Assembly: GCF_023370075.1 (NCBI RefSeq) | Contig: NZ_CP097151.1 | Location: 62,001 to 126,000 of the forward strand | Length of the DNA: 64,000 bases | Direction: 5' to 3' | Source: Deinococcus sp. QL22 | GTDB lineage: Bacteria; Deinococcota; Deinococci; Deinococcales; Deinococcaceae | Shown here: positions 8,184-14,949 of the stretch, piece after piece | How positions within the stretch are numbered: position 1 is the first letter of the stretch | Layout of the letters: the number at the start of each line of letters is the position of its first letter | Made by a program: the position numbers and the translations under genes | Notes under the pieces: generated by a model | Seen by the model: the letters and a program-made list of their open reading frames with translations, nothing else | Told to the model about the DNA's origin: nothing | The model's database searches: none

Positions 8184-8654
8184 ATGGGACGCCAGAAGCA
8201 GTGGGTCGTGAAGCTGAGTGACGATGAGCGGCAACAGTTGACGGACATGACGCGCAAAGGTGTGCATAGTGCGCGGGTCATGACCCGCGCACGCTTGCTC
8301 TTACTGAGCGACCAAGGGCTTCTGGATCAGGATGTGGCGAAGCGTCAAGGTGTCAATGCGGCGACTGTGGCGTCCATTCGCAGGAAGTACGTTGAGGGCG
8401 GCCTGCAGGCCGCCCTGTATGAAAAAGCGCGTCCCAAGCAGCCTCCGAAACTGAATGCTCAGCAGACGGCGATCCTAATCGCCGAAGTCTGCTCGAGTCC
8501 CGATGGGCGGGAGAAGTGGACGATGCAACTGCTGGCAGATCGGCTGGTGACCTTGGGGGTGGTGGACAGGATCAGTGATGAAACAGTGCGGCGCACACTC
8601 AAAAAAACGCGCTCAAACCGTGGCAAGTTCAAAGTTGGTGTGTCGCCCAGGTAG
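8184..8654 (+). CDS. IS630 transposase, N-terminal frame (OrfA)
   Basis: 156 aa. The N-terminal helix-turn-helix region (VKLSDDERQQLTDMTRKG...RARLLLLSDQGLLDQDVAKRQGVNAATVASIRRKYVEGGLQAALYEKARP) is the DNA-binding half of IS630 transposases. From residue 140 on (SNRGKFKVGVSPR) the sequence no longer fits the family. The matching continuation LKPWQVQSWCVAQVGADFVW is found in the -1 frame after the A7 run at 8601-8607. Full-length transposase therefore needs a -1 frameshift there, which is common in this IS family. Confidence 0.9.
   Translation: MGRQKQWVVKLSDDERQQLTDMTRKGVHSARVMTRARLLLLSDQGLLDQDVAKRQGVNAATVASIRRKYVEGGLQAALYEKARPKQPPKLNAQQTAILIAEVCSSPDGREKWTMQLLADRLVTLGVVDRISDETVRRTLKKTRSNRGKFKVGVSPR
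8601..8607 (+). promoter_or_regulatory. A7 slippery site for -1 frameshifting in the IS630 transposase
   Basis: Seven A residues followed by CGC. A -1 shift here changes reading from AAA-ACG-CGC to AAC-GCG-CTC-AAA-CCG-TGG and restores the conserved LKPW motif. Ribosomal or transcriptional slippage would both work. Confidence 0.65.
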
Positions 8655-8674
8655 GTGCGGATTTTGTCTGGCGC

Positions 8675-9295
8675 ATGGAAGCTGTCCTAGACACCTATGC
8701 CCAACCTTATGACGCGTTGCGGCCAGTGATCTGCTTCGATGAAAAGTCCTATCAATTGCTTGACCACGTTCACGACCCTCTGCCACCCGTGCCGGGACAC
8801 CCGGCACGGGTGGATCATGAATATAAGCGGTGTGGCACGGTGAATTTCTTTGTGGCCTTCGAACCCCTGACGGGTCAACGCACCGTTACCGTGACCGAAC
8901 GGCGAGGGAATGCCGAGTTCGCGGCGCAACTCCAGGCGCTGGAGTTGCGCTATCGCAAGGCCGAGAAGATCACGCTCGTCCTAGATCAGCTCTCGACACA
9001 CAGCCCAGCGGCGTTGTACCAACACCTTGCTGCAGAGGAAGCCCGACGATTGACCCGGCGATTCGAGTGGATGTACACGCCGAAACACGCCAGCTGGCTC
9101 AACATGGCTGAACTCGAGTGGTCAGCACTGCAACGTCAGTGTCTTGGACAACGCTTAGCCAGCAAAGAAGCCGTCGAGAATGAGATACACGTCTGGGAAG
9201 CCGACCGCAATGCGCGGTCAGTTCGCGTGAATTGGCAATTCGCAACACCGGCGGCTCGGGAGAAGCTCGGGCGGCACTACCCAGCACAAGAATAA
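8675..9295 (+). CDS. IS630 transposase, catalytic DDE frame (OrfB)
   Basis: 206 aa from the first ATG; the true product is probably the frameshift fusion with the upstream frame. The catalytic domain shows VICFDEKSYQLL (first Asp), ITLVLDQLSTH (second Asp) and KHASWLNMAELEWSALQRQCL (Glu), the DDE layout of IS630/Tc1. The C-terminal end AREKLGRHYPAQE is typical. No internal stops are seen, so the element may still move. Confidence 0.9.
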   Translation: MEAVLDTYAQPYDALRPVICFDEKSYQLLDHVHDPLPPVPGHPARVDHEYKRCGTVNFFVAFEPLTGQRTVTVTERRGNAEFAAQLQALELRYRKAEKITLVLDQLSTHSPAALYQHLAAEEARRLTRRFEWMYTPKHASWLNMAELEWSALQRQCLGQRLASKEAVENEIHVWEADRNARSVRVNWQFATPAAREKLGRHYPAQE

Positions 9296-9324
9296 CTATA
9301 GACATGCCTGTGGCTGTCCACCAG

Positions 9325-9772
9325 GTGATTAGCAGGAATGGACGACGTGGGAGGTTCGTGGCGGGAAGGGTGGGCCCAGGGGAAGCGTCGTCTCAGGTCT
9401 ATCGGCGGCGCAACAGCTGCGGCCTCAGTAGGTCACCAGCTTCACCCTCCCCCCAGGTCAGCCTGCTGGGCCAGATGGCGTAGCTCCGGGGTGCGCCGCT
9501 TGGCGGATGGCGGATGAGCAGTCCGGTCCGTAGACTCTGTTCAACGCCCGGGAGACACTCGAGGCCGACCTGAAGGATGGTGGAAGATTATGACGACGCT
9601 CAACTGCAAACCGAATCCCGCAACCCGCACCAATACGGTGAATGGGAACCGCGGCGGTAAGCGCGTCCGAATTCCCACCATGCGAGGACGGCCCGTCACC
9701 GGAAGAACACCCGTAACGGCCTGAGCGCCGCAAGACCACAAAGTCTCTTTGGCGCCATTGGGAGCGCAGCTG
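9325..9772. other. Spacer between IS630 and the tRNA array
   Basis: About 450 bases with no supported gene. A segment around 9600-9710 resembles a decayed tRNA-like sequence but cannot be folded convincingly by eye. Confidence 0.4.
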
Positions 9773-9820
9773 GCCCTCTTAGTCAGTGGGTTGCAGCTTC
9801 GACTCCTGCAAGAGGCACCA
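9773..9820 (+). pseudogene. Truncated tRNA-Lys-like copy
   Basis: The 5' end GCCCTCTTAG and the 3' end with GTTGCAGCTTCGACTCC and CCA match the intact tRNA-Lys at 9915. The whole anticodon arm and part of the D-arm are absent, leaving only 48 bases. It cannot function as a tRNA. Confidence 0.6.
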
Positions 9821-9835
9821 CTTTTACCGTGCCAC

Positions 9836-9911
9836 GCACAGGTGGCGCAGCTGGTAGCGCATCCGCCTGATATGCGGGAGGTCGTGGGTTCAACTCCCTC
9901 CCTGTGCACCA
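9836..9911 (+). tRNA. tRNA-Ile(GAT)
   Basis: 76 bases with encoded CCA. The acceptor GCACAGG pairs with CCTGTGC. The anticodon loop CTGATAT gives anticodon GAT. The T-arm GTGGGTTCAACTCCCTC is close to standard. Confidence 0.85.
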
Positions 9912-9914
9912 CCC

Positions 9915-9990
9915 GCCCTCTTAGCTCAGCTGGTAGAGCAGCCGCCTTTTAAGCGGCGAGTCGCAGGTTCGAGCCCTGCAGGGGGCACCA
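9915..9990 (+). tRNA. tRNA-Lys(TTT)
   Basis: 76 bases with encoded CCA. The anticodon stem GCCGC/GCGGC encloses loop CTTTTAA (anticodon TTT). The T-arm CGCAGGTTCGAGCCCTGC is standard. Confidence 0.92.
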
Positions 9991-9993
9991 TCT

Positions 9994-10070
9994 GCACTGG
10001 TAGCTCAGTTGGATAGAGCGCAGGCTTGCGAAGTCTGAGGCCAGAGGTTCAAGTCCTCTTCAGTGCACCA
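9994..10070 (+). tRNA. tRNA-Arg(GCG)
   Basis: 77 bases with encoded CCA. The acceptor GCACTGG pairs with TCAGTGC. The anticodon loop TTGCGAA gives GCG, reading CGC. A GCG arginine anticodon is unusual in bacteria, which normally use modified ACG for CGN codons. Confidence 0.85.
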
Positions 10071-10105
10071 CCTCTACCAGGAGGAACGTTCACAGCAGTT
10101 CCCAC

Positions 10106-10182
10106 ACACCTGTAGCTCAGCTGGATAGAGCGTCCGGCTACGAACCGAAAGACCGGAGGCGGGGGTCCTTCCAGGTACACCA
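10106..10182 (+). tRNA. tRNA-Arg(ACG), degenerate
   Basis: The D-arm and anticodon arm (loop CTACGAA, anticodon ACG) are typical of tRNA-Arg. The acceptor pairs imperfectly (ACACCTG with CAGGTAC, two mismatches), and the T-arm has GGGGGTCCTTCC in place of a normal TTCGA loop. It is probably impaired or a pseudogene. Confidence 0.55.
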
Positions 10183-10183
10183 C

Positions 10184-10257
10184 GCAGGGATGATGTAGCG
10201 GTTGCATACGGGCTTGCCAGGCTCGGCGCAGGAGTTCGAACCTCCTTCCTTGCTCCA
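10184..10257 (+). tRNA. tRNA-Gly(GCC)
   Basis: 74 bases with encoded CCA. The acceptor GCAGGGA pairs with TCCTTGC. The anticodon loop TTGCCAG gives GCC. The T-arm AGGAGTTCGAACCTCCT is regular. Confidence 0.85.
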
Positions 10258-10258
10258 G

Positions 10259-10275
10259 GTCCGAAGCGGACTTTT
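10259..10275 (+). terminator. Short intrinsic terminator within the tRNA array
   Basis: Stem GTCCG/CGGAC with a three-base loop followed by TTTTCT, directly after tRNA-Gly(GCC). It may separate the array into two transcripts or act as a processing signal. Confidence 0.55.
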
Positions 10276-10322
10276 CTAGATAGCCCCACGCGCTCTCCAC
10301 AGCGCACCGCCTTCTTTCCAGT

Positions 10323-10398
10323 GCGCGCCTGTCGCTCAGCCGGATCTGGAGCAGTTGCCTTCTCAGCAGCGGGTCGGGGGGTCAAATCCCTCCAGGCG
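10323..10398 (+). tRNA. tRNA-Arg(TCT)
   Basis: The acceptor GCGCCTG pairs perfectly with CAGGCGC. The anticodon loop CTTCTCA gives TCT, reading AGA. The T-arm GGGGGGTCAAATCCCTC has TCAAATC where TTCGAAT is usual. CCA is not encoded. Confidence 0.7.
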
Positions 10399-10404
10399 CT
10401 TTCG

Positions 10405-10481
10405 ACGCGGGGTTGGTGCAGCGGCCAGCATGCCAGGCTTCCAACCTGACGACAAGGGTTCGAGTCCCTTACCCCGCTCCA
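10405..10481 (+). tRNA. tRNA-Gly(TCC)
   Basis: 77 bases with encoded CCA. The acceptor GCGGGGT pairs with ACCCCGC. The anticodon loop CTTCCAA gives TCC. The T-arm AAGGGTTCGAGTCCCTT is standard. Confidence 0.85.
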
Positions 10482-10482
10482 C

Positions 10483-10557
10483 ACGGACGTCGTTCAGCGG
10501 TAGAACGCAGCTTTCATACGGCTGATGTCACAGGTTCGACTCCTGTCGTCCGTATCA
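10483..10557 (+). tRNA. tRNA-Met(CAT) or tRNA-Ile2(CAT)
   Basis: The acceptor ACGGACG pairs with CGTCCGT. The anticodon loop TTCATAC gives CAT. The T-arm CACAGGTTCGACTCCTGT is standard. The 3' end reads TCA instead of CCA. The A1-T72 pair argues against an initiator. Whether it is elongator Met or lysidine-modified Ile2 cannot be decided here. Confidence 0.75.
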
Positions 10558-10560
10558 CAC

Positions 10561-10635
10561 GCCTCGTTGGCTCAATCGGTAGAGCGCCTGCCTTGTAAGC
10601 AGGGGGTTGGGGGTTCGAGTCCCTCACGAGGCTCC
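10561..10635 (+). tRNA. tRNA-Thr(TGT)
   Basis: 75 bases with encoded CCA. The acceptor GCCTCGT pairs with ACGAGGC. The anticodon stem CTGC/GCAG encloses CTTGTAA, anticodon TGT. The T-arm TGGGGGTTCGAGTCCCTCA is good. Confidence 0.92.
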
Positions 10636-10639
10636 ATCT

Positions 10640-10714
10640 ACAGGCGGAGTTCAGCGGTAGAGCGTCGGTGTCACATCCCGAACGTCATGGGTTCAAAACC
10701 CTCCGCCTGTACCA
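10640..10714 (+). tRNA. tRNA-Val(CAC)
   Basis: The acceptor ACAGGCG pairs perfectly with CGCCTGT, and CCA is encoded. The anticodon region TCGGTGTCACATCCCGA gives CAC, with a weak pair at the loop base (T opposite C). The T-arm CATGGGTTCAAAACCCT is acceptable. Confidence 0.7.
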
Positions 10715-10721
10715 CTTTTTT

Positions 10722-10795
10722 GGCCAGTAACTCAGCGGTAGAGTGCCCGCCTGTTAAGCGGAATGTCCCTGGTTCGAGCCCAGGCTGGTCAGCCA
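10722..10795 (+). tRNA. tRNA-Asn(GTT)
   Basis: 74 bases with encoded CCA. The anticodon stem CCGC/GCGG encloses CTGTTAA, anticodon GTT. The T-arm CCTGGTTCGAGCCCAGG is standard. It is the last tRNA of the array and is followed by a strong terminator. Confidence 0.88.
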
Positions 10796-10798
10796 AAA

Positions 10799-10830
10799 GA
10801 AAGACACCTGTTCCTGGGTGTCTTTTTTCT
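10799..10830 (+). terminator. Intrinsic terminator ending the tRNA array
   Basis: Stem AAGACACC/GGGTGTCTT with loop TGTTCCT, followed by TTTTTT. It lies a few bases after tRNA-Asn. Confidence 0.9.
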
Positions 10831-10975
10831 AGGACCGTACGGCCTATCTGGCAGGGCTCAACCGGTACCATCACACTGGACAGATCAGTCTGTTGATGGA
10901 GACCACCCAGGCCGCTGTTCAGGGCCAAGCACCACGGCACTCACCACCGCTCTGAGTCAGCGTTCAGAAGATGAG

Positions 10976-11386
10976 ATGACTATTCTGTCAACCCTGCCCC
11001 TGCAGCGCTCTGCTGGACTGCTGCTCGGCATTGGCGCCAGCCTGCTGCTGTTCAGCAGTGTGGGCATGTTCAAGATTCCATGGCCGCTCGTCTTCATGAC
11101 TTTGGTCTCAGCCCTGCTCTGGTGGACCAGACCCGCATTTGCGGCCCGGATGTTTCCTGGGCTGCTGATCCTCACGGCACTGTCCGGCTCGAACAACTTC
11201 GGCGTGGCGGTGATTCCCTGCGCCGCCCTGATCGTCACCATGCTGCTCAACCATCCACGCGCCGTCTCACAAGCAGTTCAGGCAAGGGAGCATCGGCTCC
11301 TGCTGATTCCAACCGGTGAAGGCAACGCAATTGTCATCCTGTGCAGGATGTGTTATGTTGCTAACATAATTAACGAGCAGGATTAG
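10976..11386 (+). CDS. Small hydrophobic membrane protein
   Basis: 136 aa from ATG 10976. Three to four hydrophobic segments are visible: SAGLLLGIGASLLLFSSVGMF, WPLVFMTLVSALLWW, MFPGLLILTALSGSNNFGVAVIPCAALIVTMLLN. It is likely an inner-membrane protein of unknown function. The last 20 codons run through the promoter of the next gene, so either the 3' end doubles as control DNA or the frame has been extended by a lost stop. A weak AGAAG precedes the start; the upstream in-frame sequence is tRNA and terminator DNA and cannot be coding. Confidence 0.55.
   Translation: MTILSTLPLQRSAGLLLGIGASLLLFSSVGMFKIPWPLVFMTLVSALLWWTRPAFAARMFPGLLILTALSGSNNFGVAVIPCAALIVTMLLNHPRAVSQAVQAREHRLLLIPTGEGNAIVILCRMCYVANIINEQD
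11331..11369 (+). promoter_or_regulatory. Promoter with a palindrome resembling the Deinococcus RDRM
   Basis: A -35 TTGTCA (11331-11336) and a -10 TATGTT (11354-11359) are separated by 17 bases. Overlapping the -10 is TTATGTTGCTAACATAA (11353-11369), a 17-bp palindrome with perfect 7-base arms. The known radiation/desiccation response motif bound by DdrO is TTATGTCATTGACATAA. Both half-sites (TTATGT and ACATAA) and the total length are identical; 13 of 17 bases match. It would control the genes at 11395 and 11691. Confidence 0.6.
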
Positions 11387-11394
11387 GAGGAAGC

Positions 11395-11691
11395 ATGCTT
11401 TACCGCCATGGAGACGTTCTGGTGCAACGCGTCGATTACCTGCCAGCTGGACTGCCACGCCCGGGTACTGTCCTGGCCCGGGGAGAGGTGACCGGCCACA
11501 GCCACCGCTTCCGCGATCCCGCGACCGTTCAGCTGTATCAAGCGGGCCTGGACACCTACGTGCGCGTGCTGGCACAGAGCGCTGAACTGATTCACGAGGA
11601 ACACCGGACCATCACCCTTCCGCGCGGTGACTACCGGGTGTGGATGCAGCGCGAGTACAGTCCGCAGGCCATCCGCCGGGTGATCGACTGA
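11395..11691 (+). CDS. Conserved small protein, partner of the downstream leucine-rich-repeat protein
   Basis: 98 aa with ATG and a GGAGG ribosome site 6 bases upstream. The sequence opens MLYRHGDVLVQRVDYLP and contains GEVTGHSHRF and AELIHEEHRTITLPRGDYRVWMQREYSPQAIRRVID. I recall this as a compact all-beta conserved protein found next to DUF6745-type leucine-rich-repeat proteins in other bacteria; its function is unknown. Conserved His (GHSHR, HEEH) could bind a metal. Its TGA overlaps the next ATG by one base (TGATG), so the two are translationally coupled. The promoter carries an RDRM-like site, which would make it DNA-damage responsive if genuine. Confidence 0.8.
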   Translation: MLYRHGDVLVQRVDYLPAGLPRPGTVLARGEVTGHSHRFRDPATVQLYQAGLDTYVRVLAQSAELIHEEHRTITLPRGDYRVWMQREYSPQAIRRVID

Positions 11692-12704
11692 TGGCCGGGA
11701 GCGTGCCGGACGTCATTCCTGCCCATGAGGCGCGGACGCGGCTGCTGGCAGGCCGCGTCACCGCTCCTCTGTCCTTCCGCGGCAAGCTCGATCTGAGCGG
11801 CGAGCTGGGCCTGACCCACCTGCCGGCGGGCCTGCGCGGAGACACCCTTGACGTCAGCGGCACGGGCCTGACCAGCCTGCCCGAGAACCTGCAGGTCGGT
11901 GAGCTGATTGCCCAGAATCTGCCGATCACCTGCGTCCCCAGCAGCCTGAAGGTGGTCTTCCGCCTGACTCTGGACGGCTGCACGCACCTGCAGGTCCTCC
12001 CGGCCGGACTGTCGGTGGGGGCCCTGAACCTGCAAGACTGCCTGTCGCTGGACCGGCTGCCGGAGGGACTGGACGTCTGCTTCCTGAACCTCAACCGCTG
12101 CGACGCGCTGCGCCACTGGCCACAGCAGGGCCAGATCCGCTACGGGCACCTGAGCGTGCGCGACTGCCTGTCTCTGGACCGGCTGCCGGACTGGCTGACG
12201 CAGGTGGCCCAGCTGGACGTCTCCGGTTGCCGGGGCATCACGGCCCTGCCGCCCAGCCTGCGGATCAGCGGCTGGCTCGACGTGGCCGGCAGCGGCCTGA
12301 GCGCCCTGCCGGACGGGCAGCGCGTTTCGCTGCGCTGGCGGGGCGTGCGCATCGACGAACGGGTGGCCTTCGAACCTGGGTCCCTGAGCGGCGCCGAGAT
12401 TCTGACGCAGCCCAACACAGAGGTGCGGCGCGTGATGATGGAACGGCTCGGCTACGAACGCTTTCTGCAAGACGTCCGGGCGGAGGTGATCGACCAGGAC
12501 CTCGATGCGGGCGGGGAGCGGCGGCTGCTGCGGGTCGAATTGCCCGAAGACGAGCCGTTCGTGGCCGTTCAGGTGGCCTGTCCGTCCACCGGCCGGGGGT
12601 ACGTGCTGCGGGTGCCGCCCACCATCCGGACCGGGCAGGCCGCCTCCGCGTGGCTGGCCGGCTTCGACGACCCGGCGAGGTATCAGCCGGCCGCCGAAGC
12701 CTGA
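11691..12704 (+). CDS. Leucine-rich-repeat protein with DUF6745-like C-terminus
   Basis: 337 aa. The start at 11691 is chosen for its one-base overlap with the upstream stop. Residues 35-200 form irregular leucine-rich repeats of 20-22 residues (LDVSGTGLTSLPENLQV, LNLQDCLSLDRLPEGLDV, LSVRDCLSLDRLPDWLTQ, LDVSGCRGITALPPSLRI). The C-terminal 110 residues (NTEVRRVMMERLGYERFLQDV...RRLLRVELPEDEPFVAVQVACPSTGRGYVLRVPPTIRTGQAASAWLAGF) resemble the DUF6745 tail. Repeats of this kind bind proteins. The 3' end overlaps the convergent radical SAM gene by 22 bases. Function unknown. Confidence 0.85.
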   Translation: MAGSVPDVIPAHEARTRLLAGRVTAPLSFRGKLDLSGELGLTHLPAGLRGDTLDVSGTGLTSLPENLQVGELIAQNLPITCVPSSLKVVFRLTLDGCTHLQVLPAGLSVGALNLQDCLSLDRLPEGLDVCFLNLNRCDALRHWPQQGQIRYGHLSVRDCLSLDRLPDWLTQVAQLDVSGCRGITALPPSLRISGWLDVAGSGLSALPDGQRVSLRWRGVRIDERVAFEPGSLSGAEILTQPNTEVRRVMMERLGYERFLQDVRAEVIDQDLDAGGERRLLRVELPEDEPFVAVQVACPSTGRGYVLRVPPTIRTGQAASAWLAGFDDPARYQPAAEA

Positions 12705-13642
12705 GGCCCGGCCATCAACTGCCGGGCCCGTTCCAGGTACGCGGCCGGGTCTGCCCACTGCGGCCCCTCAGGAATCCGGGCCAGCAGGCCGGCGCCGTAG
12801 ATCTCGGCGGACTGCAGCTGCGGCAGATGAACGTAGCCGATGTGGCACTCGCAGTGGGCCCGGGTGCAGGCGCGCGGCTGCAACATCGCCTCCAGCGACC
12901 CGCTGTACAGGTTCCCGAGCGGCCGCTCGAGAAAATGGCAGCGCCGCACCGTGCCGTCTCCGTCCACGCTGATGGCGCTCTCCCCTGCCCCGCACCTCTG
13001 CCCCCGGACCGGATAGTGGCGGGTGTTGACCTCAAACAGCGGGTCGATGGCGCTCAGAAAGGCCAAGTCGGCGGCGGTGTAGTAACTGCCCCCCTGCCCT
13101 GTGCCCGGTCCGGCGCCTCCCTTGAAGGCATTGACCCACAGGTACACCTGTGCGGGCAGGGCCGAGCGCAACTCGGCCAGAGCGGCAAAATGGCTTTTGT
13201 GCCCCACCACGCCCACGCTGTAGCGCACGCCCAACGCGTCAAGCTCCGCGCAGCGCCCCAGGAACCGCTCCAGGCTCACCTCCCCGGGATGGAAGGTAGC
13301 CCACAGGCCCACCTTCGAACGGTCGGCGTCCTGCAACCAGTCCAGCCGGCCACTGAGGTTGGTCTGAATCGCCACCTGCTGCAGGTGGGCCAGCCGGCTG
13401 AGCCCGCTGATGGCCTGCTGGTAACGGGGGCGCACCAGCGCCTCGCCCCACGGCGTGAACAGCACCGACAGCGCGCAGGTCTGCGCCGCCACCCAGCCGG
13501 TGAAGCGGGTCAGGGCCTGGGCGTCGTGGTGATGCTGGGCCGGGCTTTCGGTGTGTTTGGCGAACGGGCAGTACGGACAGGCGTAATTGCAGCTGCTCAG
13601 GGGCCCGCGGTACAGGATGCTCAGGGGGGCCGCTAGCGCCAT
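12683..13642 (-). CDS. STM4011-family radical SAM protein
   Basis: 319 aa. The radical SAM cluster motif CxxxCxxC is near the N-terminus: Cys18, Cys22, Cys25 in SSCNYACPYCPFAKH. A second Cys-rich part (RGQRCGAGESAISVDGDGTVRRCHFLERPLGNLYSGSL...RACTRAHCECHIGYVHL) looks like an auxiliary SPASM-type Fe-S region. This is the layout of the STM4011 family. It is the last gene of the six-gene operon and overlaps the STM4012 gene by 10 bases. Radical SAM enzymes modify peptides, nucleotides or cofactors; the substrate here is not known. Confidence 0.88.
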   Translation of the reverse strand: MALAAPLSILYRGPLSSCNYACPYCPFAKHTESPAQHHHDAQALTRFTGWVAAQTCALSVLFTPWGEALVRPRYQQAISGLSRLAHLQQVAIQTNLSGRLDWLQDADRSKVGLWATFHPGEVSLERFLGRCAELDALGVRYSVGVVGHKSHFAALAELRSALPAQVYLWVNAFKGGAGPGTGQGGSYYTAADLAFLSAIDPLFEVNTRHYPVRGQRCGAGESAISVDGDGTVRRCHFLERPLGNLYSGSLEAMLQPRACTRAHCECHIGYVHLPQLQSAEIYGAGLLARIPEGPQWADPAAYLERARQLMAGPQASAAG

Positions 13643-14949
13643 GCGTAGGCCTCACTGAGGCCCTGTACCGCCGCAGAGTAGAGCCAGGGACCCAGCGCGT
13701 CGGAGAGCTCCAGACCTGCGGGCGTCAGGGTCAGCGCCGCGCCGCTCTGGTGGGCCAGGCCCTGCGCGGCCAGTTCCCCGAGTTGGGGATAATCCGCCAG
13801 TGCCGAGGAGCCGAACGCCGCCCGGTAGGCGGGAAAACTCAGTCCGGTGACGTGCAGGAGTGACTGCAGCACGAAGCGGCGGCGCTGCTCGTCGGCGTTC
13901 AGCCGCGCGCCGTGCGTGGCCAGCTGGAAGTGCCCGTCTGGCCGGGCCACGAAGTCCTGCAGGATGTCCCGGACGCCCACCGCGCCGACGGCGTACTCGC
14001 TGGAGTAGTGCAGCCCGCGCGTGTAGGAGCGTGCCCCGCAGCCGAGCCCCACCATGCCGTCCAGCTGGCAGGCGTACTCGGGCTCGCTGCCCAGCGGCAA
14101 CGCCGCGCGCTGAAACCGCCGCATCGAGGTCTGCACGTAGCCGTGCGCCTGCAAGAAATCGCGGCCCAGCCGGTAGAGTTCCAGCCGCTCGTCATCCCAG
14201 GTGCGTCCCAGGCGGCCGATGCCGGTCAGGGGCCGCACATACAGCGGATACAGGAACAGTTCTTCCGGCGACCACTGCAGCGCCTCACGCAGCGAATGCA
14301 GCCAGGTGTCCGGCGTCTGGTGCGCCAGACCGTAGATCAGGTCCAGGTTCAGGTTGGCGATGCCAGCCGCGCGGATCTGAGCCAGAGCCGCGTGTACCTC
14401 GGCGGTGCGCTGCGCGCGCCCCACGCTGCGCACCTCGCTTTCCACGAAACTCTGAATGCCGATGCTGACGCGGCTGACGCCCCGCTCGGCCAGCACCTGC
14501 AGGCGCTCGCGGGTCGCCGTGGCCGGGGACGACTCGACGCTGGTGGGCAGGGTCTCCGGGCGCGCGCCGAACACATCGGACAGCAGGTCGAAGACCCGCT
14601 CGAGCTCGCCGGCCTCCAGGAAGGTGGGCGTGCCGCCGCCCAGCGCCATCCGGGAGAACGATGCGTCTCCCAGCGCGCCGCGCACGGCGTGGGCCTGCCG
14701 GGTCAGGGCGTCCAGATAGGCGGCCTCCAGGGCCTGCGGCGCGCCTACCAGCGTGAACAGATTGCAAAACCCGCAGCGCATCTCACAAAACGGAACGTGC
14801 AGGTACAGAAAGAGGTTGCGCCGGTCCTCGGCGGCCCAGACGTCTTGCAGCGGCACCGGCGGGTCCAGCAGCCGGTAGGCCGTCTTGTGCGGGTACCCGT
14901 AGGTGTAGGCCTGATACGGCCCGCCCTGCAGGTGCGCGGTGAGGGTCAT
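13633..14949 (-). CDS. STM4012-family radical SAM protein (HemN-like)
   Basis: 438 aa, start ATG 14949, which overlaps the stop of the STM4013 gene by four bases (ATGA). The N-terminus GGPYQAYTYGYPHKTAYRLLDPPVPL is typical of the family. The radical SAM cysteines are Cys55, Cys59 and Cys62 in HVPFCEMRCGFCNLFT. Further HemN-like motifs follow: ALGGGTPTFLEAGEL (SAM-binding GGGTP), SVESSPATATRERL, GVSRVSIGIQSF and NLDLIYGL. It is likely a cytoplasmic [4Fe-4S] enzyme that may also handle a tetrapyrrole-like or peptide substrate. Actual chemistry is not established for the family. Confidence 0.9.
   Translation of the reverse strand: MTLTAHLQGGPYQAYTYGYPHKTAYRLLDPPVPLQDVWAAEDRRNLFLYLHVPFCEMRCGFCNLFTLVGAPQALEAAYLDALTRQAHAVRGALGDASFSRMALGGGTPTFLEAGELERVFDLLSDVFGARPETLPTSVESSPATATRERLQVLAERGVSRVSIGIQSFVESEVRSVGRAQRTAEVHAALAQIRAAGIANLNLDLIYGLAHQTPDTWLHSLREALQWSPEELFLYPLYVRPLTGIGRLGRTWDDERLELYRLGRDFLQAHGYVQTSMRRFQRAALPLGSEPEYACQLDGMVGLGCGARSYTRGLHYSSEYAVGAVGVRDILQDFVARPDGHFQLATHGARLNADEQRRRFVLQSLLHVTGLSFPAYRAAFGSSALADYPQLGELAAQGLAHQSGAALTLTPAGLELSDALGPWLYSAAVQGLSEAYAWR

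Larger units (their letters stand above)
8143..9324 (+). mobile_element. IS630-family insertion sequence, complete
   Basis: Terminal inverted repeats lie at 8143-8164 and 9303-9324; they share GTGGACAGCCACAGGCATG, with one mismatch over 22 bases. Two overlapping-frame transposase reading frames lie inside, joined by a run of seven A. A TA, the usual IS630 target, lies at the left end, but no matching TA is seen immediately outside the right repeat, so the exact boundary is uncertain. The element is about 1.18 kb. Confidence 0.9.

Noticed and set aside
9541..9912. Minus-strand frame running across the first tRNAs
   Set aside because: The translation is reverse-read tRNA sequence.
12227..13636. 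Long plus-strand open frame antisense to the STM4011 gene
   Set aside because: Arg/Gly/Pro-rich translation with no domains; it lies opposite a conserved radical SAM gene and is an effect of high GC content.
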